Shown in pieces: positions 54,889-63,099 of a stretch of 64,000 nt of DNA. This DNA comes from Alistipes dispar (GTDB lineage: Bacteria; Bacteroidota; Bacteroidia; Bacteroidales; Rikenellaceae): NCBI RefSeq assembly GCF_006542685.1, contig NZ_AP019736.1, positions 2,654,001-2,718,000 of the forward strand, in the 5' to 3' direction. Each line of letters starts with the position of its first letter. Position 1 is the stretch's first letter. The translations under genes were made by a program, and so were the position numbers. The notes under the pieces are model-generated. The model saw nothing but the letters and a program-made list of their open reading frames with translations, was not told the origin of the DNA and did no database searches.

Positions 54889-55839
54889 TCATGCCTCCTT
54901 CGCGCCGCCTCCCGCGGCTGCGGTGCGCTCCTCGTCAGCCCGGCTGCGGCTCATCGTCACCAGATAGACGCCGCCGAAGATCAGCACGACCGAGAGGATT
55001 TTCGACAGGTTGAAGCTGTCCATACCCCAGCAGACCGCCACGATGCTGGCCACGAGCGGCTGCACGTAGTTATACATGCCGGTCACGGTCGGGCGCAGCA
55101 GTTTCTGGCCTACGATGACGAGGATATAGCTCAGGAACGTGCTGCCGACGACGATATAGCCCAGCGACAGCAGCGCGTTCCGCTCCAGCGCCGTCCACTC
55201 CGTAGCGATCAGGTCGTCGTAGGAGAAAGGCAACAGGCAGACGAACGAGTAGGTGAACATCCACTTCATGATCGTCACCGGCGAGTAGCGGCCGACGAAG
55301 TTCTTGAACAGCACGATATAGAGCGCATAGCTGCACTGCGCCAGCAGCACCAGCAGGTCGCCCCAGACGGATTTGCCGCCCGTGGCCCCGGCCGCTTCCG
55401 CGCCGCTGCTGCCCAGGATAAGCAGCAGCGCGCCCGTCGCACCCGCCGCGATACCGAGCAGTTTCTTGCCGGTGACCGGCTCCTTGAGAAGGACGGCGGC
55501 CAGGATCATCGCCACGAGCGGCATGCTCGTCGTGATGATCGAGGCGTCCACGGGCGAGGTCATCCCCACGCCGAAGATGAAGCATCCCTGGTTGAAGACG
55601 ATCGCCAGCAGCGAAGCCCCGAAGAGCTTCATCATGTCCGCCGGCGGCACGTGTTCCGGCCTGCGGAAGAGCGAGGCCGTCCAGAAGAGGAGCATCGCCC
55701 CGGCCACGCGCAGATCGGTGACGACGAGCGGCGTCACGACGCCGCCCGCCATGACCGCTTTGGCCACCGGGGACATCAGTCCCCACATGGCGTTGGCCCC
55801 GAGCATGGCGCCGTGGCCCTTCAACGATTCGTATTTCAT
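54889..55839 (-). CDS. EamA/DMT family transporter
   Basis: The 316-residue membrane protein has ten hydrophobic helices in two EamA repeats (GAMLGANAMWGLMSP and the second half from about residue 160). DMT transporters export or import small metabolites such as amino acids; substrate unknown. The ATG at 55839 is chosen because it begins the first EamA helix; the long frame upstream of it is GC-rich noise and contains the terminator of the epimerase. No strong -7 box is seen just upstream. Confidence 0.92.
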   Translation of the reverse strand: MKYESLKGHGAMLGANAMWGLMSPVAKAVMAGGVVTPLVVTDLRVAGAMLLFWTASLFRRPEHVPPADMMKLFGASLLAIVFNQGCFIFGVGMTSPVDASIITTSMPLVAMILAAVLLKEPVTGKKLLGIAAGATGALLLILGSSGAEAAGATGGKSVWGDLLVLLAQCSYALYIVLFKNFVGRYSPVTIMKWMFTYSFVCLLPFSYDDLIATEWTALERNALLSLGYIVVGSTFLSYILVIVGQKLLRPTVTGMYNYVQPLVASIVAVCWGMDSFNLSKILSVVLIFGGVYLVTMSRSRADEERTAAAGGGAKEA

Positions 55840-55862
55840 GTTTTTTCCGTGTCTGTAAAACG

Positions 55863-55891
55863 AAAACCCCTCGACGAGTGCGAGGGGTTTT
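55863..55891 (-). terminator. Terminator after the epimerase gene
   Basis: AAAACCCCTCG pairs perfectly with CGAGGGGTTTT (55863-55873 with 55881-55891) around a 7-base loop; on the minus strand it ends in T. It lies between the epimerase stop and the EamA ATG. Confidence 0.75.
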
Positions 55892-55942
55892 CCGATTCGG
55901 TCGTGCGGAGGTCGCGCCTGCCCTCCGGTTTCCGGCGCCGCG

Positions 55943-56935
55943 TCATTGCGCGTAGAGCCGGAAGCGCATGCTCCACTTGTCGCCCGGCGCCACGGAACGG
56001 AACCCTTCGGCCGCGGGATCCGCGGCATTCGGGGCGTTCGTCGTCCACGACTGCGGTTCGGGGCAGCAGTAGGGGACTTCGCCGCCGTTGTTCCAGAGCG
56101 TCCAGCTCGTGGTCTGTCCGTCCGCCTCGAAGAAGGTCCTTGCGCCCGAGCGCCGGTTCTCGACCAGCGCCCCGCGGAACTCCCGTCCGTCCACTTCGAT
56201 CCCGCGCACCGTGAAGGCCGCCTCGATCGGTTCGCATCCGGTCACTTGCAGCCCCTCGCCGCGCAGCCTGGCGAAGCGCTCCGAGAGCGGCAGTCTGCGG
56301 CCCGTCGGGAGCTTGCGGGCATCCAGCTCGATCTCCTCGCCGACGGCCGCGCGCATCACGTAATCCTCCGCCGCGCCTCCGGCGAAGGGGATCCGCATCG
56401 GCGTATGAAAACCCGCGCCGACGGGCATCGGCAGCCGGCTGCGGTTGGCGAACATCGCCTCGACCTCCATGCCGCGGGGCGTGAGGCGGTAGATCAGCTT
56501 GCACTTGAACTCGTGCGGGAAGTCGCGGAACACGGCGTCGTTCCCGGCGTTCGAGTAGTAGCGGCATTCCACGAGCGTCTCCTCGTCGGTCTCCCATGCC
56601 TTCGACACGGCGAACGGCTGGCTTTTGAGGATGCCGTGGTGGTAGTTGTGCTCCTTCTCGATCGTGATGGGGAAGCGGTACGTCCGCCCGTCGAACTCGT
56701 AACGTCCATCGGCGATACGGTTGGGCGGGAAGAGCAGCGGCATTCCGAAAACCTGCGGACGGCGCCGGAAGGTCTCGATCTCGTCGGCCGCGGGCGTGCG
56801 CAGAATCTCCGCACCCAGCCCCGTGTGGCACAGCCGCACGAGGTTGGCCCCGATTTCGGGGATCACCAGCGCCGTATAGTCGCCTTTGGAGAACTCCACG
56901 GCACGGAGCCCGTGGAAATCGACGCTGCGGAGCAC
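55943..56935 (-). CDS. Aldose 1-epimerase family protein
   Basis: The 330-residue protein has the galactose mutarotase-like fold: GMPLLFPPNRIADG near the start, the HNYHHGILKSQPF block with the catalytic-type His, and VGAGFHTPMRIPF with another conserved His. It interconverts alpha and beta sugars, or acts on a related sugar. The N-terminus is cytoplasmic. It follows trxA by 3 bases and closes the dnaE-trxA operon, an odd functional mix. Confidence 0.88.
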   Translation of the reverse strand: MLRSVDFHGLRAVEFSKGDYTALVIPEIGANLVRLCHTGLGAEILRTPAADEIETFRRRPQVFGMPLLFPPNRIADGRYEFDGRTYRFPITIEKEHNYHHGILKSQPFAVSKAWETDEETLVECRYYSNAGNDAVFRDFPHEFKCKLIYRLTPRGMEVEAMFANRSRLPMPVGAGFHTPMRIPFAGGAAEDYVMRAAVGEEIELDARKLPTGRRLPLSERFARLRGEGLQVTGCEPIEAAFTVRGIEVDGREFRGALVENRRSGARTFFEADGQTTSWTLWNNGGEVPYCCPEPQSWTTNAPNAADPAAEGFRSVAPGDKWSMRFRLYAQ

Positions 56936-56938
56936 GGC

Positions 56939-57253
56939 TCAGAGCAGTTTTTCGATCTTCGCCTTCAGCGCGTCCTTCGAACAGGCGCCGACCTGCTTGT
57001 CCACCTGCTCTCCGCCTTTGAGAAATACGATCGTCGGAATGTTCCGCACGCCGTATTTCATCGTGATCTCGTCGTTCTCCTCGACGTCGCATTTGCCGAT
57101 GACGACGCGTCCTTCGTATTCGGCCGCCAGCTCGTCCACGATCGGCGACATCGTGCGGCAGGGTCCGCACCATTCGGCCCAGAAATCAATTACGACGGGC
57201 TGCCCTGAAGCGAGCAGTTGCTCAAAGTTCTCCTTGTTGATAGCCAATGCCAT
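56939..57253 (-). CDS. trxA: Thioredoxin
   Basis: The 104-residue protein has the active site WCGPC (residues 28-32), the cis-proline segment RNIPTI, and standard length, with no signal peptide, so it is a cytoplasmic disulfide reductase. It lies 25 bases after dnaE and 3 bases before the epimerase gene, in one operon. Confidence 0.97.
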   Translation of the reverse strand: MALAINKENFEQLLASGQPVVIDFWAEWCGPCRTMSPIVDELAAEYEGRVVIGKCDVEENDEITMKYGVRNIPTIVFLKGGEQVDKQVGACSKDALKAKIEKLL

Positions 57254-57278
57254 AGTTGTTGTGAATTGAAATTTAAGT

Positions 57279-60200
57279 TTATGCGATTGAATATTTGATC
57301 TCGTTCTCTTCCAGGTATCCGACCAGCGGCTGCGAGAGGCTCACCTTGTGGCTCTTCGAAAAGAGGTTGAGCGCCACGCGCGCTTCGCGGTCGAAGACGT
57401 TCACGCGCAGCAGCGTGTCGCCCTTCGACTGCCGCACGCACTCCGAGAAACCGCGGATGAGCGCCTCGGTCACGTCGCTCACGGGCAACTGCACGACCAT
57501 TTCCTTGATCGAGTCGCGCATCTCGGAGAGCTGCGTCATGCCGACGATCTTGAACTCCAGCTCCTGATCGTTGTAGGGCTTGGGCTGCACCTTCCCGCGG
57601 ATGAAGAGGAAGTAGTCGGCGAAGAGGTACTTGCGGAAATTCTCGTAGTCCTTGCCGAAAAGCGCGAACTCGTGCGCTCCGTTGTAGTCCTCCAGCTTGA
57701 ATTTGCCCCACGGCTTGCCGGTCTTGGTCATCAGGTTCTGCACGCTGACGACCATACCCGCCACGGCGATCTCCTGTCCCTTGAGCGGGTCGAGATTCTC
57801 CAGCTCCGAGAGTTGCGTCTTGCACATGTGGTCGATGATGATCTTGTAGTCGTCGAGCGGGTGCGCCGAGAGATAGAGCCCCACCATTTCGCGCTCTTTC
57901 GAGAGTTTCTCGAGCTGGCTCCAGTCCGGACAGGCCGGAGTCACGGGACGCTGGATGTCCACGTGCTCGCCGCCGCCGAACAGGCTCTGCTGGGCATTGT
58001 TCTGCTCGGTCTGGTAACGCTGTCCGTAGCGCATGAGCTGTTCGATGAAGGTGACGCCGCTCGAATCGCGCGCATCGGCTCCGAAGAACTTGTTGCGCGG
58101 GAAGTCGGCGATCGAATCGAACGCCCCGGCGTAGGCCAGGTTCTCCAGGCATTTGCGGTTCACGAGCGAGTAGTTCACGCGTTCGATGAAGTCATAGACG
58201 TCCTTGAACCGCCCGTTGGCCTTCCGTTCGGCGATGATGCTCTCCACGGCCGCTTCTCCTACGCCCTTCACGGCTGCGAGACCGAAGCGCACGTCGCCCG
58301 CGGCATTGGACGAGAAGGTGCGCATCGACTCGTTGATATCGGGCCCCAGCACGCTGATGCCCATGCGCTTGCACTCGTTCATGTAGAGCGTCAGTTGCTC
58401 GATGTTCGTCAGGTTCCGGCTCAGCACCGCGGCCATGTACTCCGAAGGGTAGTTGGCCTTGAGGTAGGCGGTCTGGAACGCCACCCACGAGTAACACGTG
58501 GCGTGCGACTTGTTGAAGGCATAGGAGGCGAACTTCTCCCAGTCGGCCCAGATCTTTTCGAGCACCTTCGGGTCGTGGCCGTTCTTCTGCCCTCCGGCGA
58601 TGAACTTGGGTTTCAGTGCGTCGAGCTTGTCCTTGAGCTTCTTGCCCATAGCCTTTCGCAGCGTGTCAGACTCGCCGCGGGTGAAGTTGGCCAGCAGGCG
58701 CGACAGCAGCATGACCTGCTCCTGGTAGACCGTCACTCCGTAGGTGTCCTTCAGGTACTTCTCCATGATCGGGATGTCGTACACGATCGGACTGCGGCCG
58801 TGCTTGCGGGCGATGAAGTCGGGGATGTAGTCCATCGGCCCCGGACGGTAGAGGGCGTTCATGGCGATCAGGTCCTCGAAGGTCGAGGGTTGCAGCTCGC
58901 GCAGGTATTTCTGCATGCCTGCGGACTCGAACTGGAACGTCCCGACCGTACGGCCCTCGCCGTAAAGGCGGTAGGTCGCCGGATCGTCGATGATCGAGAA
59001 GTCGTCGATGTCTATTTTGACGCCTTTCGTCTGGCGGATGTTCTCCACGGCATCCTTGATGATCGAGAGGGTCTTCAGTCCGAGAAAGTCCATCTTGATG
59101 AGACCCGTGTCCTCGATCACCGAGCCTTCGTACTGCGTGACGAGCATCTTCTCGCCGGTCTCCTTGTCGTCGGCCGTCGAGACGGGGACCCAGTCGGTGA
59201 TGTCGTCGCGGCAGATGATCGTGCCGCAGGCGTGAACGCCCGTGTTGCGGACGTTGCCCTCGAGCATCTTGGCATAGCGTATCGTGTCGCGCAGCACGGG
59301 GTTGTCCGACTGCTCGGCCGCCTTGAGCTCGGGTACGTAGTCGATTGCGTTCTGGAGGTTGAGCTTCTTGTCCGGAATCTTGTCGGGGACGAGCTTGCAC
59401 AGCCGGTCCGACTCCGAGAGCATGAGTTTCTGCACGCGCGCCACGTCCTTGATGGCCAGCTTGGTAGCCATCGTGCCGTAGGTGATGATGTGCGCCACCT
59501 TCTCCTTGCCGTATTTCTGCGTCACCCAGTTCAGCACGCGGCCGCGGCCGTCGTCGTCGAAATCGACGTCGATATCGGGCAGCGAGATACGGTCCGGATT
59601 GAGGAAGCGCTCGAACAGCAGGTCGTAGGCGATGGGGTCGATCTGCGTGATGCCGAGACAGTAGGCCACGGCCGATCCGGCCGCCGAGCCTCGTCCCGGA
59701 CCCACCGAGACGTCCAGTTCCTCGCGCGCCGCGCGGATGAAATCCTGCACGATGAGGAAGTAGCCCGGGAAACCCATCGTCTTCATGATGTGCAGCTCGA
59801 AGCGCAGCCGCTCCTCCTGCTCCTCGGTCAGATGCTCGCCGTAGCGCCGGTGCGCCCCCTCCATCGTGAGTTTGGCCAGGTAGTCGGCCTCGAGCTTGAT
59901 GCGGTAGAGCTTGTCGTATCCGCCCAGCTTCTCGATCTTCTTGCGCCCCTCCTCTTCGGACATGACCACCTGTCCGTGCTCGTCGCGCGTGAACTCGTCG
60001 AAGAGGTCCTGCTCCGTCAGGCGGGCGCGGTATTCCTCCTCCGTGCCGAAGTCGGCCGGAATGGCGAACGTCGGCATGATCGGCGCATGGTCGATGGAGT
60101 AGCACTCCACCTGGTTGCATATATCGACCGTCGTGGCCATCGCCTCGGGGTCCGTCTCGCCGAAGATCGCGGCCATTTCGGCCGTCGTCTTGAGCCACTC

Positions 60201-61076
60201 CTGCTTCGAATAGAGCATCCGTTTGGGATCGTCGAGGTCCTTGCCCGTCGAGAGGCAGATCAGGCGGTCGTGCGCCTCGGCGTTGTCTTCGTCCACGAAG
60301 TGCACGTCGTTCGTGCAGACCGTGCGTATCCCGTGTTTGGCGGCCAGTTCGCGCAGGTGTCTGTTCACCTTGAGCTGCATGGGGTAGGCCTCGTGGTTGG
60401 CCCGCTCGACGGTCGCCTTGTGGAGCTGGAGCTCCAGATAGTAGTCGTCGCCGAAGACCCGCTTGTGCCAGAGGATCGACTCCTCGGCCTTCTCCATGTC
60501 GTCGGCCGTGATCGCGCGCGGGACTTCGCCCGCCAGACAGGCCGAGCAGCAGATCAGCCCCTCGTGGTACTTCTCGATCTCCACGCGGTCCGTACGCGGG
60601 CGCATGTAGAAGCCCTCGGTCCACGCCTTCGAGACGATCTTGATGAGGTTGTGGTAACCCTTCAGGTTCTTGGCCAGCAGGATGAGGTGGTAGCCGCTCT
60701 GGTCGGGCTTGCCCTCCTTGTCGTGCAGTCTGCGGCGCGCCACGTAGACCTCGCAGCCGATGATGGGTTTGAAAGCGAGCTTGCGCTTCAGCTCTGCGAG
60801 CTGCTTCTCGCAGTCGGCGATCTCCGCCGCCCCGGCTTCTCCGCCGCGCAGCTCCTCGAGTCTTTTCTCGCAGTCGGCGGCCTTGTCCTTGAGCTTGCCC
60901 TTGACCTTCTTGACATAGTTGTAGAACTCCTTGATGCCGAACATGTCGCCGTGGTCCGTGATGGCGATGCCGGGCTGTCCGTCGGCCATGGCCTTGTCCA
61001 CCAGACGCTGGATACTGGCCTGTCCGTCGAGGATCGAATATTGGGAATGTACGTGAAGGTGAACGAATTGGGGCAT
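57279..61076 (-). CDS. dnaE: DNA polymerase III alpha subunit
   Basis: The 1265-residue replicative polymerase starts MPQFVHLHVHSQYSILDG (PHP domain), has the GRGSAAGS nucleotide-binding loop and the catalytic PDIDVDFDDDGR, then a helix-hairpin-helix region and a C-terminal OB-fold. It synthesises DNA with the clamp encoded at 46.2 kb. Residues 56-100 of the PHP domain form an inserted, highly charged, helix-prone segment with two CEK-type repeats. ATG 61076 is chosen from the conserved N-terminus. The -7 box lies 96 bases upstream. Confidence 0.97.
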   Translation of the reverse strand: MPQFVHLHVHSQYSILDGQASIQRLVDKAMADGQPGIAITDHGDMFGIKEFYNYVKKVKGKLKDKAADCEKRLEELRGGEAGAAEIADCEKQLAELKRKLAFKPIIGCEVYVARRRLHDKEGKPDQSGYHLILLAKNLKGYHNLIKIVSKAWTEGFYMRPRTDRVEIEKYHEGLICCSACLAGEVPRAITADDMEKAEESILWHKRVFGDDYYLELQLHKATVERANHEAYPMQLKVNRHLRELAAKHGIRTVCTNDVHFVDEDNAEAHDRLICLSTGKDLDDPKRMLYSKQEWLKTTAEMAAIFGETDPEAMATTVDICNQVECYSIDHAPIMPTFAIPADFGTEEEYRARLTEQDLFDEFTRDEHGQVVMSEEEGRKKIEKLGGYDKLYRIKLEADYLAKLTMEGAHRRYGEHLTEEQEERLRFELHIMKTMGFPGYFLIVQDFIRAAREELDVSVGPGRGSAAGSAVAYCLGITQIDPIAYDLLFERFLNPDRISLPDIDVDFDDDGRGRVLNWVTQKYGKEKVAHIITYGTMATKLAIKDVARVQKLMLSESDRLCKLVPDKIPDKKLNLQNAIDYVPELKAAEQSDNPVLRDTIRYAKMLEGNVRNTGVHACGTIICRDDITDWVPVSTADDKETGEKMLVTQYEGSVIEDTGLIKMDFLGLKTLSIIKDAVENIRQTKGVKIDIDDFSIIDDPATYRLYGEGRTVGTFQFESAGMQKYLRELQPSTFEDLIAMNALYRPGPMDYIPDFIARKHGRSPIVYDIPIMEKYLKDTYGVTVYQEQVMLLSRLLANFTRGESDTLRKAMGKKLKDKLDALKPKFIAGGQKNGHDPKVLEKIWADWEKFASYAFNKSHATCYSWVAFQTAYLKANYPSEYMAAVLSRNLTNIEQLTLYMNECKRMGISVLGPDINESMRTFSSNAAGDVRFGLAAVKGVGEAAVESIIAERKANGRFKDVYDFIERVNYSLVNRKCLENLAYAGAFDSIADFPRNKFFGADARDSSGVTFIEQLMRYGQRYQTEQNNAQQSLFGGGEHVDIQRPVTPACPDWSQLEKLSKEREMVGLYLSAHPLDDYKIIIDHMCKTQLSELENLDPLKGQEIAVAGMVVSVQNLMTKTGKPWGKFKLEDYNGAHEFALFGKDYENFRKYLFADYFLFIRGKVQPKPYNDQELEFKIVGMTQLSEMRDSIKEMVVQLPVSDVTEALIRGFSECVRQSKGDTLLRVNVFDREARVALNLFSKSHKVSLSQPLVGYLEENEIKYSIA

Positions 61077-61172
61077 TGTCGTAACGTTGTTTTCGCTCCG
61101 GCGCGGCGTGCATCTTCTCCGCGCCGTTCGGGTTCCGCGGACCGCCGGCCGCCGCGGCCGGATACGCACGGA

Positions 61173-61180
61173 CAAAGATA
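61173..61180 (-). promoter_or_regulatory. -7 box of the dnaE operon
   Basis: TATCTTTG on the minus strand. The predicted leader of about 93 bases contains two GC-rich stems (61099-61106 with 61119-61126; 61145-61151 with 61155-61161). Confidence 0.65.
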
Positions 61181-61213
61181 GCGATTATTTCCGGAGAATT
61201 AGTGGCAGGGGTC

Positions 61214-61244
61214 TTGCATTTTATCAACAAAATGCTTAACTTTA
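61214..61244 (+). promoter_or_regulatory. Promoter of the DUF2007 gene
   Basis: TTG (61214-61216), a 20-base spacer and TAACTTTA (61237-61244), matching the consensus except for the final base; ATG follows 25 bases later. Confidence 0.65.
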
Positions 61245-61269
61245 AATATCCAACGAAAAACGAAAAACT

Positions 61270-61479
61270 ATGCAAGACGAGACCATGATTGTACTGGCGG
61301 AGTACAACACCATCACGGAAGCCGAAATCGCCAAGTCGATGCTCGACAGTGCCGGAATCTGGGCGACGATCCGCAACGAATACATGTCGGCCATCTATCC
61401 CATCGGCACGATGCCCGCGCAGGTCGTCGTCCGCGAAGAGGACTACGAAAAGGCCCGGGCCATGCTGCACCACCGGTAG
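61270..61479 (+). CDS. DUF2007 domain protein
   Basis: The 69-residue protein fits the DUF2007 family (putative signal-transducing protein): ILAEYNTITEAEIAKSML-type start, a LDSAGI turn, and the VVVREEDYEKARAML end of a ferredoxin-like fold. Function unknown. It is a short, single-gene unit with its own promoter and a hairpin downstream, divergent from dnaE. Confidence 0.9.
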   Translation: MQDETMIVLAEYNTITEAEIAKSMLDSAGIWATIRNEYMSAIYPIGTMPAQVVVREEDYEKARAMLHHR

Positions 61480-61511
61480 GCGCACGGCCGCGGCCCCGCA
61501 TGCGAAAGAAT

Positions 61512-61543
61512 CCGCCCCTGCGCAATCGTTGCGGCAGGGGCGG
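61512..61543. terminator. Two-way terminator after the DUF2007 gene
   Basis: CCGCCCCTG (61512-61520) pairs with CAGGGGCGG (61535-61543), with further complementary bases outside (TGCGAA/TTCGCA). The same core sequence occurs in the hairpin at 16044. It serves the converging TonB-like gene as well. Confidence 0.7.
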
Positions 61544-61585
61544 TTCGCATTCGTCTTCGTCCGCGAGCGGTCTGCTCCGGAGGCG

Positions 61586-62329
61586 TCAGTAGCTTTCGTT
61601 CACGTAGTTGCAGCGGTATTCGTAAGCGGTCCGCTGAGGTACGCCATCTACCTTGCGGGGCGTCCATTTGCCTTTGCTGCCGCGGATTACACGGATTACC
61701 TCCTTCGACAGTTTCGGATCGGGCGTCTCGAGCGTTTCACCGATCGTGATACGGCCGTCCGGCTCGATGTAGAACTTCACGCACACGATACCGCCGACCC
61801 GTGCGAAACGTTCGTCGTAGCGGACGCGCTCCCGCATCCACTCCGTGAAACTCTTGTCCGGATCCTCGCCCAGGAAGAGCAGCGGATCGGGGTCCTGCTC
61901 GCGGAGGTATTTTTCGACGGGAATCCGGAGCGTCAGCCGCAGGGTGTAATCCGTCGTGCGTCCGTCCGCATAGGTGGCGGGGGTCCAGCCTCCGAGGCGC
62001 GAAAAGGCTTCGGTCAGCGTTGCGCGGGTGGCCTCCGAAGCGGGGGCAAGGTCGCAGCGGTCGCGTCCCTCCGACGTGCTGTCGCGGAAACGCCACTCGT
62101 CGATGCTGCCGTCGGCACGGACCATGAACGCCACGCCGACTTTCGGCGAAAGCGTTTCGGCGGGCACGTTCCTCTCCCGTACGACCTTTCCGAACTCGCC
62201 GATGAGCCGGCGCATGAAATACTGTACGTCGGCCCCGTTGAAGCGGGGTGCTTCGGGCTGCTCCTGCCCGAAGGCCGCAAAGGTGCAGAACGCCGCCGAG
62301 ATAATAGGCAGCAGTAAATACTTTTTCAT
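61586..62329 (-). CDS. Secreted protein with two TonB-C-like domains
   Basis: The 247-residue protein has a signal peptide (cleaved at about residue 22) and two segments resembling the TonB C-terminal domain: about residues 55-135 (VGVAFMVRADGSIDEW ... WTPATYADGRTTDYTLRLTLRI) and 165-243 (VCVKFYIEPDGRITIGE ... KWTPRKVDGVPQR). Unlike true TonB there is no membrane anchor or Pro-rich linker, and no exbB or exbD nearby. Many Bacteroidetes use such domains in M56-type or stand-alone envelope proteins. It follows aroE by 30 bases, probably in the DUF368-aroE operon. Confidence 0.8.
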   Translation of the reverse strand: MKKYLLLPIISAAFCTFAAFGQEQPEAPRFNGADVQYFMRRLIGEFGKVVRERNVPAETLSPKVGVAFMVRADGSIDEWRFRDSTSEGRDRCDLAPASEATRATLTEAFSRLGGWTPATYADGRTTDYTLRLTLRIPVEKYLREQDPDPLLFLGEDPDKSFTEWMRERVRYDERFARVGGIVCVKFYIEPDGRITIGETLETPDPKLSKEVIRVIRGSKGKWTPRKVDGVPQRTAYEYRCNYVNESY

Positions 62330-62359
62330 CCGTTTACAGTTTTTGGTTCGTGTCGTGCT

Positions 62360-63097
62360 TCAGGTATTCCATATTCTCCACGACGCCTCGGCCTGCCCGC
62401 GGAACATCGTCTCGCCGTTCAGCACGCGCGCCCCTCGCCGGAGACCGCAGTCGAGAAAACGAGTCAGCGGCGGGTTGTAAACCAGGTCGAGCAGAAAATG
62501 CTCCGGCGTGATATAGGCATAGGGGATTCGCGGCGCTTCCCCGACGGCGGGGTAGGTCCCCACGGGCGACGCATTGACGATGAGGCGGCTCTCGGAGACC
62601 GCTTCGCACGGCAGGTTGTCGTAAGTGTAGTTGCCTTTCGCCGCGTCGCGCGACACCAATGCGAAAGGAATCCCGCGTTCGGCCAGTGCGTATTGCACGG
62701 CCTGCGAGGCGCCCCCCGTGCCGAGCACCAGCGCCTGCGCAGGTTCGGCCCCGCCCAGCAAGCGGTCGAGTGCGGCGCGCAGTCCGGCGATGTCGGTATT
62801 GTGGCCCTCCAGCGTTCCGTTCCGCAGGCGGCGGATGCAGTTTACTGCGCCGATGGCCTGCGCCTCGGGAGCGATGCGGTCCAGCAGATGCATGACACTG
62901 CGTTTGTAGGGGATCGTGACGTTCAGTCCGCACAACTCCGGCATCGCAGCCAGCAAAGATGGCAGCTCTTCGACGGACGGAAGTTCGTAAAGCGCATATT
63001 CGCAGTCCGATAATCCTTCTTTGTGGAATTTTTCCGTGAAGTACTTCGCCGATGCCGAATGCCCGAGCGGCCGGCCGATCAATCCGAACCGGCGCAT
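62360..63097 (-). CDS. aroE: Shikimate dehydrogenase
   Basis: The 245-residue protein begins GLIGRPLGHSASAKYF, with the catalytic Lys65 in VTIPYK, the paired Asp102 in NTDIAG and the NADP loop GTGGAS (126-131). It reduces 3-dehydroshikimate in the chorismate pathway. The short form (about 245 residues) is normal for Bacteroidetes. ATG 63097 is set by the conserved start. DUF368 ends two bases upstream. Confidence 0.95.
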   Translation of the reverse strand: MRRFGLIGRPLGHSASAKYFTEKFHKEGLSDCEYALYELPSVEELPSLLAAMPELCGLNVTIPYKRSVMHLLDRIAPEAQAIGAVNCIRRLRNGTLEGHNTDIAGLRAALDRLLGGAEPAQALVLGTGGASQAVQYALAERGIPFALVSRDAAKGNYTYDNLPCEAVSESRLIVNASPVGTYPAVGEAPRIPYAYITPEHFLLDLVYNPPLTRFLDCGLRRGARVLNGETMFRGQAEASWRIWNT

Positions 63098-63099
63098 GG

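Noticed and set aside
57348..61181. A 1277-codon open frame on the strand opposite dnaE
   Set aside because: It mirrors dnaE over its full length, has no recognisable domain or signal, and open antisense frames are expected in GC-rich genes with strong third-position bias.
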